Shown here in pieces: positions 1-6,872 of a stretch of 7,971 bases of DNA; position 1 is the first letter of the stretch; each line of letters starts with the position of its first letter. The DNA is taken from contig CANGUQ010000158.1 of assembly GCA_947456915.1 (NCBI GenBank), forward strand, positions 1 to 7,971, written 5' to 3'. A model generated the notes under the pieces. That model did no database searches, was not told the origin of the DNA, and was given only the letters and a program-made list of their open reading frames with translations. The DNA is from Betaproteobacteria bacterium. GTDB lineage: Bacteria; Pseudomonadota; Gammaproteobacteria; Burkholderiales; CAIKXV01. A program made the translations under genes and the position numbers.

Positions 1-1
1 C

Positions 2-1024
2 GCGCCGCGTGCCGCTTCGCGCGCCTTCGACGCCCCGGCGCTGCCGGGTGCCGGGCTGTGCATGCTCGCAGGCACGCTGGCCGGCGCGTTCCCCGACATC
101 GACTTCGTGCTCGGCTACGTCTCGCCGATCGCCTACCTGACCGGCCATCGCGGGGTCACCCACTCCATCCTGCTGCTGCCGATGTGGGCGGTCGTGCTCG
201 CCTGGGTGATGTCGCGGGTCGCCCGCGAGCGCGGCTACTTCCGGCCGCTGCTCGCGGTGTGCGCCTGCGCGCTCGCGCTGCACGTCGCGGCCGACCTGAT
301 CACCGCCTTCGGCACCATGTTGCTCGCGCCGCTGTCCGACCGGCGCTTCGCGCTCTCCACCACGTTCATCATCGACCTGTGGTTCTCCGGCATCGTGCTG
401 GCGGGCGTGGTGGCGAGCCTCGTGTGGCGCCATCGGCGAGCGCCGGCTGCCGCGGCGCTCGTCGTGCTTGCCGGCTACGTCGGTTTGTGCGGCTACCAGC
501 AGCAGCGAGCGATCGAGGTCGGGTTGGCGCACGCCCGCGGCGCAGGGTGGACCGATGCCTCGGTCACCGCGCTGCCGCGACCGGTCTCTCCGTTCAACTG
601 GATGGTGGTGATCGAGCGTGGCGATCGGTACGAATTCGCCATGGTCAACCTGCGCCGGCAGCAGGCGCTGCACGTCGACGCAGACAGCAGCTTCATCCGC
701 CGGCTCGACGCCGCGTACCTGCCGGTCAGGGATGCGTCGTGGCTGCCGGCGACCCGCTTCGGACTGGATGCGGACGCGCGGGAACTGGCACTCGCGGTGT
801 GGGATCATCCGGACTTCGCGGTGCTGCGCTGGTTCTACGCGCTGCCGGCGCTGCACGAGATCAAGCGCACGCCGGGCGAGCAGTGCGTCTGGTTCGAGGA
901 TCTGCGGTTTCGCACGCCCGGGCGCGGCTCGCTGCCGTTTCGTTACGGCATGTGCCGTGCTGCGGAGACGGCGCCGTGGCAGCGTCTGGAACTGCTGGAT
1001 ACCGACGCCCGCGCCGCGTTCTGA
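2..1024 (+). CDS. Membrane-bound metal-dependent hydrolase, YdjM/COG1988 (DUF457) type, 5'-truncated by the window edge
   Basis: The frame is open from the first codon at base 2 and 340 residues are visible. The true start lies to the left and probably only a few tens of residues are missing, because the family's first metal motif falls very early here. Visible motifs, numbered from the first visible codon, are FPDIDF (30-35), HRGVTHS (49-55) and H94-x3-D98 in a helix. These Asp/His motifs are the conserved polar positions of the family, set between hydrophobic segments, so this is an inner-membrane protein with probable metal binding. Further hydrophobic stretches occur around residues 58-72, 120-140 and 147-160. 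The C-terminal 170 residues are soluble-looking. The family is annotated as LexA-regulated inner-membrane hydrolase, but its substrate is unknown and I infer none. The ATG at 62 is an internal Met, not the start, since conserved family-like sequence precedes it. It is followed by ibaG 80 bp downstream on the same strand. Confidence 0.82.
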   Translation, partial: APRAASRAFDAPALPGAGLCMLAGTLAGAFPDIDFVLGYVSPIAYLTGHRGVTHSILLLPMWAVVLAWVMSRVARERGYFRPLLAVCACALALHVAADLITAFGTMLLAPLSDRRFALSTTFIIDLWFSGIVLAGVVASLVWRHRRAPAAAALVVLAGYVGLCGYQQQRAIEVGLAHARGAGWTDASVTALPRPVSPFNWMVVIERGDRYEFAMVNLRRQQALHVDADSSFIRRLDAAYLPVRDASWLPATRFGLDADARELALAVWDHPDFAVLRWFYALPALHEIKRTPGEQCVWFEDLRFRTPGRGSLPFRYGMCRAAETAPWQRLELLDTDARAAF

Positions 1025-1046
1025 GCCCCGTCGGCGCAGACTCCGT

Positions 1047-1063
1047 CCGCCCGCCCCGGGCGG
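1047..1063 (+). terminator. GC-rich hairpin after the hydrolase gene
   Basis: There is a perfect 7-bp stem (CCGCCCG at 1047-1053 with CGGGCGG at 1057-1063) with a CCC loop, 22 bases after the hydrolase stop codon and 41 before the ibaG start. No T-run follows, so it is not a classical intrinsic terminator. It could be a U-less terminator, an mRNA-stabilising hairpin, or chance in GC-rich DNA. Confidence 0.3.
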
Positions 1064-1104
1064 TCGGCCCGCGGCGCCGGCAGACGATCGATGGAGGATT
1101 CGAG

Positions 1105-1344
1105 ATGGTGAGCCCGGAGCAGGTCAGGCAGTACATCGAGCAGGGCATGCCCTGCGAGCACGTCGAGGTCACTGGCGATGGTGCGCACTTCGAAGCGCTG
1201 ATCGTGAGCGAGCTGTTCGCGGGCAGGAGCAAGGTGCAGCAGCACCAGATCGTCTACCGGGCGCTCGGCGATCGCATGCGCGAGGAGATCCACGCGCTGT
1301 CGATGCAGACACTCACGCCCGAGGCGTGGCGAGCGCGGGGCTAG
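1105..1344 (+). CDS. ibaG: BolA-family protein of the IbaG (YrbA) type
   Basis: This is a 79-residue protein, the usual size for the IbaG branch, which is shorter than BolA proper. Family members bind monothiol glutaredoxins and share a [2Fe-2S] cluster with them in the cytoplasm; E. coli IbaG is linked to acid stress. The sequence shows the VTGDGAHFE segment (22-30), the LFAG turn followed by the QQHQIVYRAL helix (45-54), and the family's near-invariant C-terminal His (H63 in IHALSMQTLTPEAW). The start is well supported: GGAGG at 1093-1097 sits 7 bases before ATG 1105. An ATG at 1091 lies in another frame. The gene lies between a membrane hydrolase and a convergent sugar dehydrogenase, not in the mla/murA surroundings familiar from E. 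coli, so context adds nothing to the function. IbaG is preferred over BolA on length and on the VxGDGxHF wording. Confidence 0.88.
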   Translation: MVSPEQVRQYIEQGMPCEHVEVTGDGAHFEALIVSELFAGRSKVQQHQIVYRALGDRMREEIHALSMQTLTPEAWRARG

Positions 1345-1378
1345 GCGCACCGGCCACCGGATCGCCCGGGTGCGGCGG

Positions 1379-2599
1379 CTATCGGCCGCCCGCAGGTTCC
1401 AGCCGCAGCAGCTGCCCGGCGCGCTCGTCGGTCAGCAGATACACGAGACCGTCGGGGCCTGCGCGCACGTCACGGATGCGGCCGATCGCGTCCGCCAGCA
1501 GTCGCTCCTCGCGCACCACCTTCTCGCCGTTCAGTTCCAGCCGGTGCAGGGCGCGACCGCGCAGTGCGCCGATCAGCAGATTGCCCTTCCACCCGGGGAA
1601 GGCCACGCCGCTGTAGAAGGCCATGCCGGAGGGAGCGATCGACGGCGTCCAGACGTGCAGCGGCTGCTCCATGCCCGGGCGCGCGGTGCCCTCGCCGATC
1701 CGCGTTCCCAGCCCGTAGTTCACGCCGAAGGTGATCACCGGCCAGCCGTAGTTGCGTCCGGAGCGGATCACGTTGATCTCGTCGCCGCCCTGCGGGCCGT
1801 GCTCGTGCGTCCACAACTCGCCGGTGAGCGGATGCATCGCGGCACCCTGGATGTTGCGATTGCCCAGCGTGAACTTCTCCGGCCGCGCGCCCGGCGTGTT
1901 GACGAACGGATTGTCCGCCGGCACCCGCCCGTCGTCGTGCAGACGGATCACCGAGCCGGCGTGATCGTCCATGCGCTGCGCGCGCGGCATCTCGCCACGA
2001 TCTCCGAGCGTCAGATGGAGCATGCCCTGCCGGTCGAAGACGAGCCTGCCGCCGAAGTGAAAGCCGCGGGTCGATCGCGGCTGCGTGCGGAAGATCGTCT
2101 GCACGTCCTGCAGCCGATGGCCCGTGGGTGTCGCGACGAGCTGACCCCGGACGATGTCGGTGCCGGTACCGCTGCCGTCCGGCTCGGATACGCCCGACAG
2201 CGCGAGGTAGACGAGCGCGTTCTCGGCAAAGCGCGGGTGAAGCACGACGTCGAGCAGGCCGCCCTGACCGACTGCGGCCACCCGGGGTACGCCTTCGACG
2301 GCGGCTGCTTCGAGTCGGCCATCCCGCCCGATCATGCGCAGCCGTCCCGGGCGTTCGGTCACCAGCATCCGCCCGTCGGGCAGGAAGGCGAGCGACCACG
2401 GGTGTTCGAGGCCGGCGGCGATCTGTACGACGCGAAAGGTGGCGCGCTCGGACTTGAACGGTCCGAGCGCAGGCTGTGCGGGCGCCGCCGGTGGTACGAG
2501 CGCCGTCAGGAAGAGCAGCAGTGCGAGCCACCGTCGTGGCGTGCTGCGCCACGCAGCGCGGGCGTGCCGGTCGGTTCGCGGGGTGGCGATCGTTCTCAT
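1379..2599 (-). CDS. PQQ-dependent soluble aldose sugar dehydrogenase (YliI/Asd family), exported
   Basis: This 406-residue six-bladed beta-propeller protein should oxidise aldose sugars at C1 in the periplasm using bound PQQ and Ca2+. The evidence is the family opening GLEHPWSLAFLPDGRMLVTE (63-82), the GFHFGGRLVF segment whose H181 aligns with the catalytic base of soluble glucose dehydrogenase, GDRGE (199-203), GNRNIQG with R248/N249 matching the PQQ-site Arg/Asn, and HEHGPQGGDEIN (265-276). A basic N-terminus, a hydrophobic core (24-35) and an AAPA/Q cleavage-like site near residue 41 make a signal peptide. The start at 2599 was chosen because it places that signal peptide normally; no good Shine-Dalgarno is visible. 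A Met at 2644 would add 15 residues and is the alternative. The frame stays open to 2773 but that extension overlaps maeB and is rejected. It converges on ibaG with 34 bp between stops. The real sugar substrate cannot be read from sequence. Confidence 0.88.
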   Translation of the reverse strand: MRTIATPRTDRHARAAWRSTPRRWLALLLFLTALVPPAAPAQPALGPFKSERATFRVVQIAAGLEHPWSLAFLPDGRMLVTERPGRLRMIGRDGRLEAAAVEGVPRVAAVGQGGLLDVVLHPRFAENALVYLALSGVSEPDGSGTGTDIVRGQLVATPTGHRLQDVQTIFRTQPRSTRGFHFGGRLVFDRQGMLHLTLGDRGEMPRAQRMDDHAGSVIRLHDDGRVPADNPFVNTPGARPEKFTLGNRNIQGAAMHPLTGELWTHEHGPQGGDEINVIRSGRNYGWPVITFGVNYGLGTRIGEGTARPGMEQPLHVWTPSIAPSGMAFYSGVAFPGWKGNLLIGALRGRALHRLELNGEKVVREERLLADAIGRIRDVRAGPDGLVYLLTDERAGQLLRLEPAGGR

Positions 2600-2695
2600 C
2601 GCGCAGGGTCCGGATGCAGAGGGGTCCGAGCATAGCAAGCGCATCGACGAAGCCGGTCCCGGGCGCGCTGTCCGGGCGAGCGATGGATCGGCAGG

Positions 2696-2701
2696 TATAC
2701 T
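2696..2701 (+). promoter_or_regulatory. Candidate -10 element for maeB in the divergent spacer
   Basis: TATACT, a five-of-six match to the sigma-70 -10 consensus, lies 61 bases before the maeB ATG within the 163-bp spacer that also serves the divergent sugar dehydrogenase. No convincing -35 lies 16-18 bases upstream and there is no extended -10 TG, so the call rests on one hexamer in a locally AT-richer patch. A weaker TATGCT on the opposite strand (2634-2629) could serve the divergent gene. Confidence 0.3.
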
Positions 2702-2762
2702 CGTGGGTTTTCCGTCAATTGGTCTCCCGGTCCCTGCCACGTTGTTCTTCCCAGAGCCCACC

Positions 2763-5039
2763 ATGCCCGACACCGAAATCCGCGCAGCCGCTCTCGACTA
2801 TCACCGGTTACCGCGCCCGGGCAAGATCGCCATCACCGCCACCAAGGGCCTGACCAACCAGCGCGACCTCGCGCTCGCCTACACGCCCGGAGTGGCCGCG
2901 GCCTGCGAACTCATCGCCGCCGACCCCGCCGAGGCGCGCAACGTGACCAGCCGCGGCAATCTGGTCGCGGTGATCACCAACGGCACCGCAGTACTCGGCC
3001 TGGGTGCGATCGGGCCGCTCGCCGCCAAGCCGGTGATGGAAGGCAAGGCGGTGCTGTTCAAGAAGTTCGCCGGCATCGACGTGTTCGACATCGAGATCGA
3101 CGAGCGCGATCCGCAGAAGCTGGTCGACCTGATCGCTGCGCTCGAGCCCACGTTCGGCGGCATCAACCTGGAGGACATCAAGGCGCCGGAGTGCTTCTAC
3201 GTCGAGCGCAATCTGCGCAAGCGGATGAAGATCCCGGTGTTCCACGACGATCAGCACGGCACGGCGATCATCGTCGGCGCAGCGATCCTGAACGGGCTGA
3301 AGGTCGTCGGCAAGGACCTCGCGACGGTCCGGCTGGTGGTGTCCGGTGCCGGTGCAGCGGCGCTCGCCTGCCTCGATCTGCTGGTCAACATGGGCATGCC
3401 GCGCGCCAACATCACCGTCACCGACATCGAGGGCGTGGTCTACAAGGGCCGCACGAAGCTGATGGACCCGGACAAGGAGGTCTACGCGATCGACACCGCG
3501 GCGCGCACGCTCGGTGAGGTGATCGCCGGTGCCGACGTCTTCCTCGGACTGTCCGCGGGCGGGGTGCTCAAGCCCGAGATGGTCAAGCAGATGGCCGGCC
3601 GGCCGCTCATCCTCGCGCTGGCCAACCCCAATCCGGAGATCCATCCGGCCGAAGCGAGGCAGGCCCGGCCCGATGCGGTGATCGCCACCGGGCGCTCCGA
3701 CTATCCGAATCAGGTCAACAACGTGCTGTGCTTTCCGTTCATCTTCCGCGGCGCACTCGACGTGGGCGCGACGACGATCAACGAGGAGATGAAGATCGCG
3801 GCAGTGCGCGCGATCGCCGAACTCGCGCAGGCCGAGCAGTCCGACGTGGTGGCGCAGGCCTACGGCACCGACTCCACGCTGTCGTTCGGGCCCGAATACC
3901 TGATCCCCCGCCCGTTTGACCCGCGGCTAATCCTGAAGATCGCTCCGGCGGTGGCGCGAGCCGCGGTAGCGAGTGGCGTGGCCACGCGCCCGCTCACCGA
4001 CTGGAACGCCTACGAACAGGAGTTGCAGCAGTTCGTCTATCAGTCGGGCTTCGTGATGAAGCCGCTGTTCTCCAAGGCGAAGGACGCGCCGAAGCGGGTC
4101 GTCTACGCCGAAGGCGAGGAGGAGCGCGTGCTGCGCGCGGTGCAGATCGTGGTCGACGAGAAGCTCGCGCGCCCGATCGTCGTCGGCCGTCCCGACGTGA
4201 TCAACACCCGCATCGAGCGACTCGGGCTGCGCCTGAAGCAGGACCGCGACTTCGAACTGGTCAACACCGAGAGCGACAAGCGCTATCGCGAGTACTGGCA
4301 GCTCTACCACTCGATCATGGAGCGGCGCGGCGTGTCGATCGAGTATGCCAAGCTGGAGATGCGTCGCCGCGCCACGCTGATCGGCGCGACGCTGGTGCGT
4401 CAGGGCGAGGCGGACTCGATGCTGTGCGGAACGGTCGGCCAGTACCAGCACCACCTGCGCTACATCGAGCGGATGATCGGACTCAAGCCCGGCGCCAACG
4501 TGTTCGGGGGCATGAACGCGCTGCTGCTGCCCGGCCGCACGCTGTTCATCGCCGACACCTACGTGAACTACGATCCGAGTGCGGAGCAACTGGCGGAGAT
4601 CGCGGTGATGGCGGCGGACAAGGTGCGCCGCTTCGGACTCGTGCCGAAGGTCGCGCTGCTGTCGCACTCGAGCTTCGGCAGCATCGATTCACCCTCGTCG
4701 CTGAAGATGCGCGAGGTGCTGGTGCGCCTGCAGACGCTCGCGCCGGGGCTCGAGGTCGAGGGCGAGATGCACGGCGACGCCGCCCTGTCGGCGGAGATCC
4801 GCGAGCAGCAGTTCCCGAATTCGCGGTTGAAGGGCGAGGCGAATCTGCTGATCATGCCTTCGCTCGACGCGGCCAACATCTCTTTCAACCTGCTCAAGCA
4901 GGCCGCGGGCGACGGCATCACCGTCGGGCCGATCCTGCTCGGGGCCGCGAAGCCGGTGCACGTGATCACGCCCAGTTCGACCGTGCGCCGCATCGTGAAC
5001 ATGACCGCAGTCGCGGTGGTCGACGCATCCGGCAAGTAA
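2763..5039 (+). CDS. maeB: NADP-dependent malic enzyme, hybrid type with C-terminal phosphotransacetylase-like domain
   Basis: The product oxidatively decarboxylates L-malate to pyruvate and CO2 with NADP+ in the cytosol, supplying NADPH and pyruvate during growth on C4 acids or acetate. It has 758 residues, essentially the length of E. coli MaeB (759). The malic domain carries the catalytic Tyr in LAYTPGV (Y40), the Lys in MEGKAVLFKKFAGIDVFDIE (K95), and metal ligands E137/D138 and D162/D163 in HDDQHGTA. The nucleotide-binding fold has SGAGAAA (194-200), and NPNPEI and YPNQVNNVLCFPF follow (288-326). Residues from about 440 onward form the PTA/PTB-like domain, which in known hybrid enzymes is generally catalytically silent and binds acetyl-CoA as an allosteric inhibitor. 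That role is inferred here. The start at 2763 fits the family N-terminus and has only a weak AGAG 6 bases upstream. The frame is open back to 2334, but that part lies antisense to the sugar dehydrogenase. Confidence 0.96.
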   Translation: MPDTEIRAAALDYHRLPRPGKIAITATKGLTNQRDLALAYTPGVAAACELIAADPAEARNVTSRGNLVAVITNGTAVLGLGAIGPLAAKPVMEGKAVLFKKFAGIDVFDIEIDERDPQKLVDLIAALEPTFGGINLEDIKAPECFYVERNLRKRMKIPVFHDDQHGTAIIVGAAILNGLKVVGKDLATVRLVVSGAGAAALACLDLLVNMGMPRANITVTDIEGVVYKGRTKLMDPDKEVYAIDTAARTLGEVIAGADVFLGLSAGGVLKPEMVKQMAGRPLILALANPNPEIHPAEARQARPDAVIATGRSDYPNQVNNVLCFPFIFRGALDVGATTINEEMKIAAVRAIAELAQAEQSDVVAQAYGTDSTLSFGPEYLIPRPFDPRLILKIAPAVARAAVASGVATRPLTDWNAYEQELQQFVYQSGFVMKPLFSKAKDAPKRVVYAEGEEERVLRAVQIVVDEKLARPIVVGRPDVINTRIERLGLRLKQDRDFELVNTESDKRYREYWQLYHSIMERRGVSIEYAKLEMRRRATLIGATLVRQGEADSMLCGTVGQYQHHLRYIERMIGLKPGANVFGGMNALLLPGRTLFIADTYVNYDPSAEQLAEIAVMAADKVRRFGLVPKVALLSHSSFGSIDSPSSLKMREVLVRLQTLAPGLEVEGEMHGDAALSAEIREQQFPNSRLKGEANLLIMPSLDAANISFNLLKQAAGDGITVGPILLGAAKPVHVITPSSTVRRIVNMTAVAVVDASGK

Positions 5040-5059
5040 GCGCGCACCACGACGCGCTG

Positions 5060-5096
5060 CTGCGGCGGCGCGCCGCAGACGTCCCGCGCCGGGACG
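5060..5096 (+). terminator. Two tandem perfect hairpins after maeB
   Basis: The first hairpin is an 8-bp stem, CTGCGGCG (5060-5067) with CGCCGCAG (5071-5078), around a 3-base loop. The second, starting two bases later, is a 7-bp stem, CGTCCCG (5080-5086) with CGGGACG (5090-5096), also with a 3-base loop. The pair begins 20 bases after the maeB stop. There is no T-tract, so termination is possible but unproven; 3'-end protection of maeB mRNA is an equal alternative. Confidence 0.42.
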
Positions 5097-5133
5097 ATCG
5101 GGCAGCAGGTGCCGGGGGTGGTCGCCCGCAGCG

Positions 5134-5147
5134 CGCACCGCGGTGCG
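5134..5147. repeat. Perfect 14-bp palindrome in the maeB-fumC spacer
   Basis: CGCACCGCGGTGCG is exactly self-complementary, centred between 5140 and 5141. A further 6-bp pair, GGTCGC (5120-5125) with GCGACC (5145-5150), could compete with it. It may be an operator-like dyad or an RNA hairpin; I do not recognise it as a known binding site. Confidence 0.4.
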
Positions 5148-5169
5148 ACCGGCGCAACGGCGGGTATCC

Positions 5170-5187
5170 GCGCAGCCCGGGCTGCGC
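5170..5187. repeat. Perfect 18-bp palindrome upstream of fumC
   Basis: The 18 bases GCGCAGCCCGGGCTGCGC are exactly self-complementary, centred between 5178 and 5179, and end 23 bases before the GAGGA ribosome-binding site of fumC. That position would suit a repressor operator or a structured 5' leader. No known consensus is recognised. Confidence 0.5.
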
Positions 5188-5210
5188 AACAGCACGACAC
5201 GAAAACCAGT

Positions 5211-5215
5211 GAGGA
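5211..5215 (+). promoter_or_regulatory. Shine-Dalgarno sequence fixing the fumC start
   Basis: GAGGA lies 7 bases before ATG 5223. It decides between this start and the open frame that runs back to 5109 through the palindromic spacer, where no comparable site or family-like sequence is seen. Confidence 0.75.
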
Positions 5216-5222
5216 CCGGATC

Positions 5223-6641
5223 ATGAGCACGAACAGCCAGGGGGCGGAGGGCTTCCGCGAAGAGAAGGACACCATGGGCATCATGCGGGTGCCCGACGCT
5301 GCACTGTGGGGTGCACAGACGCAGCGCTCGCTCGAGAACTTCCGCATCTCGACGGAGAAGATGCCGATCGACCAGGTCTACGCGCTCGCTCTGGTGAAGA
5401 AGGCGTGCGCGAAGGTCAACGCCGAACTCGGCCAGCTTCCCGCCGACAAGGCCGCGGCGATCATCGCCGCTGCCGACGAGGTGCTGGCCGGGGCGCACGA
5501 TCGCGAGTTCCCGCTCGCCGTGTGGCAGACCGGGTCGGGCACGCAGAGCAACATGAACGTGAACGAGGTGCTCGCCAACCGCGCCTCCGAGCTGATGGGC
5601 GGCGTGCGCGGCGAGTCGCGCAAGGTGCACCCCAACGACGACGTGAATCGCGGGCAGTCGTCCAACGACGTGTTTCCGACCGCGATGAGCGTGGCAGCGG
5701 TGATCGCGCTGCAGAAGCAGCTCAAGCCCGCGCTGGGCAAGCTGCGCGAGACGCTCGCCGGGAAGTCGCAGGGCTTCATGTCGATCGTCAAGATCGGCCG
5801 CACGCACCTGCAGGACGCGACGCCACTCACCCTCGGCCAGGAGTTCTCCGGCTACGTCGCCCAGCTGGACCAGGGGCTCAGGCACGTCGAGCAGACGCTG
5901 CCGCACCTGTGCGAACTCGCGCTCGGCGGCACCGCGGTGGGCACCGGGCTCAACGCGCACCCGAAGTTCGCCACCGGCGTAGCCGCCGAGCTGTCGAAGC
6001 TCACCGGCTATCCGTTCATCACCGCGCCGAACAAGTTCGAGGCGATGGGAGCCAACGACGCCATCGTGTTCGCGCACGGCGCGCTGAAGACGCTCGCCGC
6101 CTCGCTGATGAAGATCGCCAACGATATCCGCTGGCTGTCGTCCGGGCCGCGCAGCGGGCTGGGCGAGATCGCGATTCCGGAGAACGAACCGGGCAGTTCG
6201 ATCATGCCCGGCAAGGTCAATCCGACGCAGTCCGAGGCGATGACGATGCTGTGCTGCCAGGTGATGGGCAACGATGTCGCGATCAACATCGGCGGCTCGA
6301 TGGGCAACTTCGAGCTGAACGTGTTCAAGCCGATGATGATCCACAACTTCCTGCAGAGCGTGCGGCTGCTGGCCGACGGCGCGGTGAGCTTCAACGACAA
6401 CTGCGCGGTCGGCATCGAGCCCCGGCGCGACGTGATCGAGCGGCTGATGCGCGAATCGCTGATGCTCGTGACCGCGCTCAATCCGCACATCGGCTACGAC
6501 AAGGCCGCCTACATCGCGAAGAAGGCGCACAAGGACGGCACCACGCTGCGCGAGGCGGCGATCGCCTCCGGACACCTGACCGGCGAGCAGTTCGACCAGT
6601 GGGTCAGGCCCGAGGAGATGGTGGGCAACCTCAAGGTCTGA
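5223..6641 (+). CDS. fumC: Class II fumarate hydratase
   Basis: The product interconverts fumarate and L-malate in the TCA cycle as an iron-free homotetramer in the cytosol, used when oxidative stress or iron shortage disables the Fe-S fumarases. At 472 residues it matches E. coli FumC (467). The active-site segments are all present: GSGTQSNMN (104-112), HPNDDVNRGQSSNDVFPTAM (136-155), GRTHLQDATPL (192-202) with the catalytic-site His H195, and the superfamily signature GSSIMPGKVNP (324-334) carrying the mobile-loop Ser. Related members of the superfamily (aspartase, argininosuccinate lyase, adenylosuccinate lyase) are less likely, because the wording around GSGTQSNMN and LQDATPLTLGQE is that of fumarase. 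It follows maeB on the same strand with a 183-bp spacer full of dyads, so independent transcription or a processed bicistron are both possible. No frameshift or missing key residue is seen. Confidence 0.97.
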   Translation: MSTNSQGAEGFREEKDTMGIMRVPDAALWGAQTQRSLENFRISTEKMPIDQVYALALVKKACAKVNAELGQLPADKAAAIIAAADEVLAGAHDREFPLAVWQTGSGTQSNMNVNEVLANRASELMGGVRGESRKVHPNDDVNRGQSSNDVFPTAMSVAAVIALQKQLKPALGKLRETLAGKSQGFMSIVKIGRTHLQDATPLTLGQEFSGYVAQLDQGLRHVEQTLPHLCELALGGTAVGTGLNAHPKFATGVAAELSKLTGYPFITAPNKFEAMGANDAIVFAHGALKTLAASLMKIANDIRWLSSGPRSGLGEIAIPENEPGSSIMPGKVNPTQSEAMTMLCCQVMGNDVAINIGGSMGNFELNVFKPMMIHNFLQSVRLLADGAVSFNDNCAVGIEPRRDVIERLMRESLMLVTALNPHIGYDKAAYIAKKAHKDGTTLREAAIASGHLTGEQFDQWVRPEEMVGNLKV

Positions 6642-6692
6642 CCGTCGGTGCCGGGCGGCGGCAGTGCGTCGGGGCGGGCCGGATACCGGTTG

Positions 6693-6728
6693 CGCGCCCC
6701 GCGCGTGGGCGCGGAGCGGCGCAGCCGC
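6693..6728 (+). terminator. Tandem hairpins downstream of fumC
   Basis: A 7-bp stem, CGCGCCC (6693-6699) with GGGCGCG (6707-6713), encloses a 7-base loop. A 5-bp stem, GCGGC (6716-6720) with GCCGC (6724-6728), follows. They start 51 bases after the fumC stop. Like the maeB pair they lack a T-tract, so the terminator call is tentative. Confidence 0.33.
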
Positions 6729-6758
6729 GTGACGGGGACGCCGCATACGGTGCAGGCC

Positions 6759-6775
6759 CGCACTGGAATGGTGCA
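6759..6775 (+). promoter_or_regulatory. NtrC-type enhancer site upstream of the sigma-54 promoter
   Basis: CGCACT-N5-GGTGCA matches the NtrC dyad TGCACY-N5-GGTGCA at all but the outermost left base (T to C). The core GCAC-N6-GGTGC has the same spacing as the sites upstream of E. coli glnA. Its centre (6767) is about 116 bp before the predicted transcript start, the usual enhancer range. A further half-site GGTGCA (6749-6754) lies 21 bp upstream, about two helical turns, with no matching left half. The consensus is established knowledge; binding here is inferred. Confidence 0.68.
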
Positions 6776-6856
6776 CACTGCAGTCCGGGCTGGAGCGTCC
6801 CCGGATGGGATACCGATCGGCGGTGCGCTTCGCCCCTCATTGCTGTCGCAGTGGCA

Positions 6857-6872
6857 TGGCACGGCGATTGCT
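6857..6872 (+). promoter_or_regulatory. Sigma-54 (RpoN) promoter for the allophanate hydrolase gene
   Basis: TGGCACG-N4-TTGCT matches every specified base of the -24/-12 consensus TGGCACG-N4-TTGCW, with GG (6858-6859) and GC (6870-6871) exactly 10 bases apart. Transcription would begin near 6883, about 34 bases before the ATG. The base before TGG is A where a pyrimidine is preferred. The -12 element also lies in the loop of a 6-bp inverted repeat (6860-6865 with 6873-6878). Sigma-54 control fits a nitrogen-assimilation gene and the NtrC-like site upstream. Confidence 0.78.

Noticed and set aside
58..1344. A 428-codon plus-strand frame that would fuse upstream sequence to IbaG
   Set aside because: Its first 349 codons are Arg/Ala-rich out-of-frame reading of the hydrolase gene; only the last 79 codons from 1105, after a strong ribosome site, are real.
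1346..1374. A hairpin (CGCACC with GGTGCG) between the convergent ibaG and dehydrogenase genes as a two-way terminator
   Set aside because: It has only 6 bp with a 17-base loop and no T-tract on either strand, which is too weak to call.
1370..2635. A 421-codon plus-strand frame opposite the sugar dehydrogenase
   Set aside because: The minus strand carries the conserved PQQ-enzyme motifs, while the plus frame shows none.
2334..2762. A 143-codon N-terminal extension of maeB
   Set aside because: It overlaps the divergent dehydrogenase gene, and family alignment places the malic enzyme N-terminus at 2763.
4689..6776. A 695-codon open frame on the minus strand across maeB and fumC
   Set aside because: It lies fully antisense to two certain enzymes, and its product is low-complexity His/Arg/Ala-rich sequence typical of the mirror frame of GC-rich genes.
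6733..6803. A guanidine (ykkC-type) or other riboswitch ahead of the allophanate hydrolase gene
   Set aside because: Urea carboxylase and allophanate hydrolase loci can carry guanidine riboswitches, so I looked, but the conserved ykkC segments are absent. The two ACGG tetramers do not sit in proper paired hairpins, and the region lies upstream of the predicted sigma-54 start.
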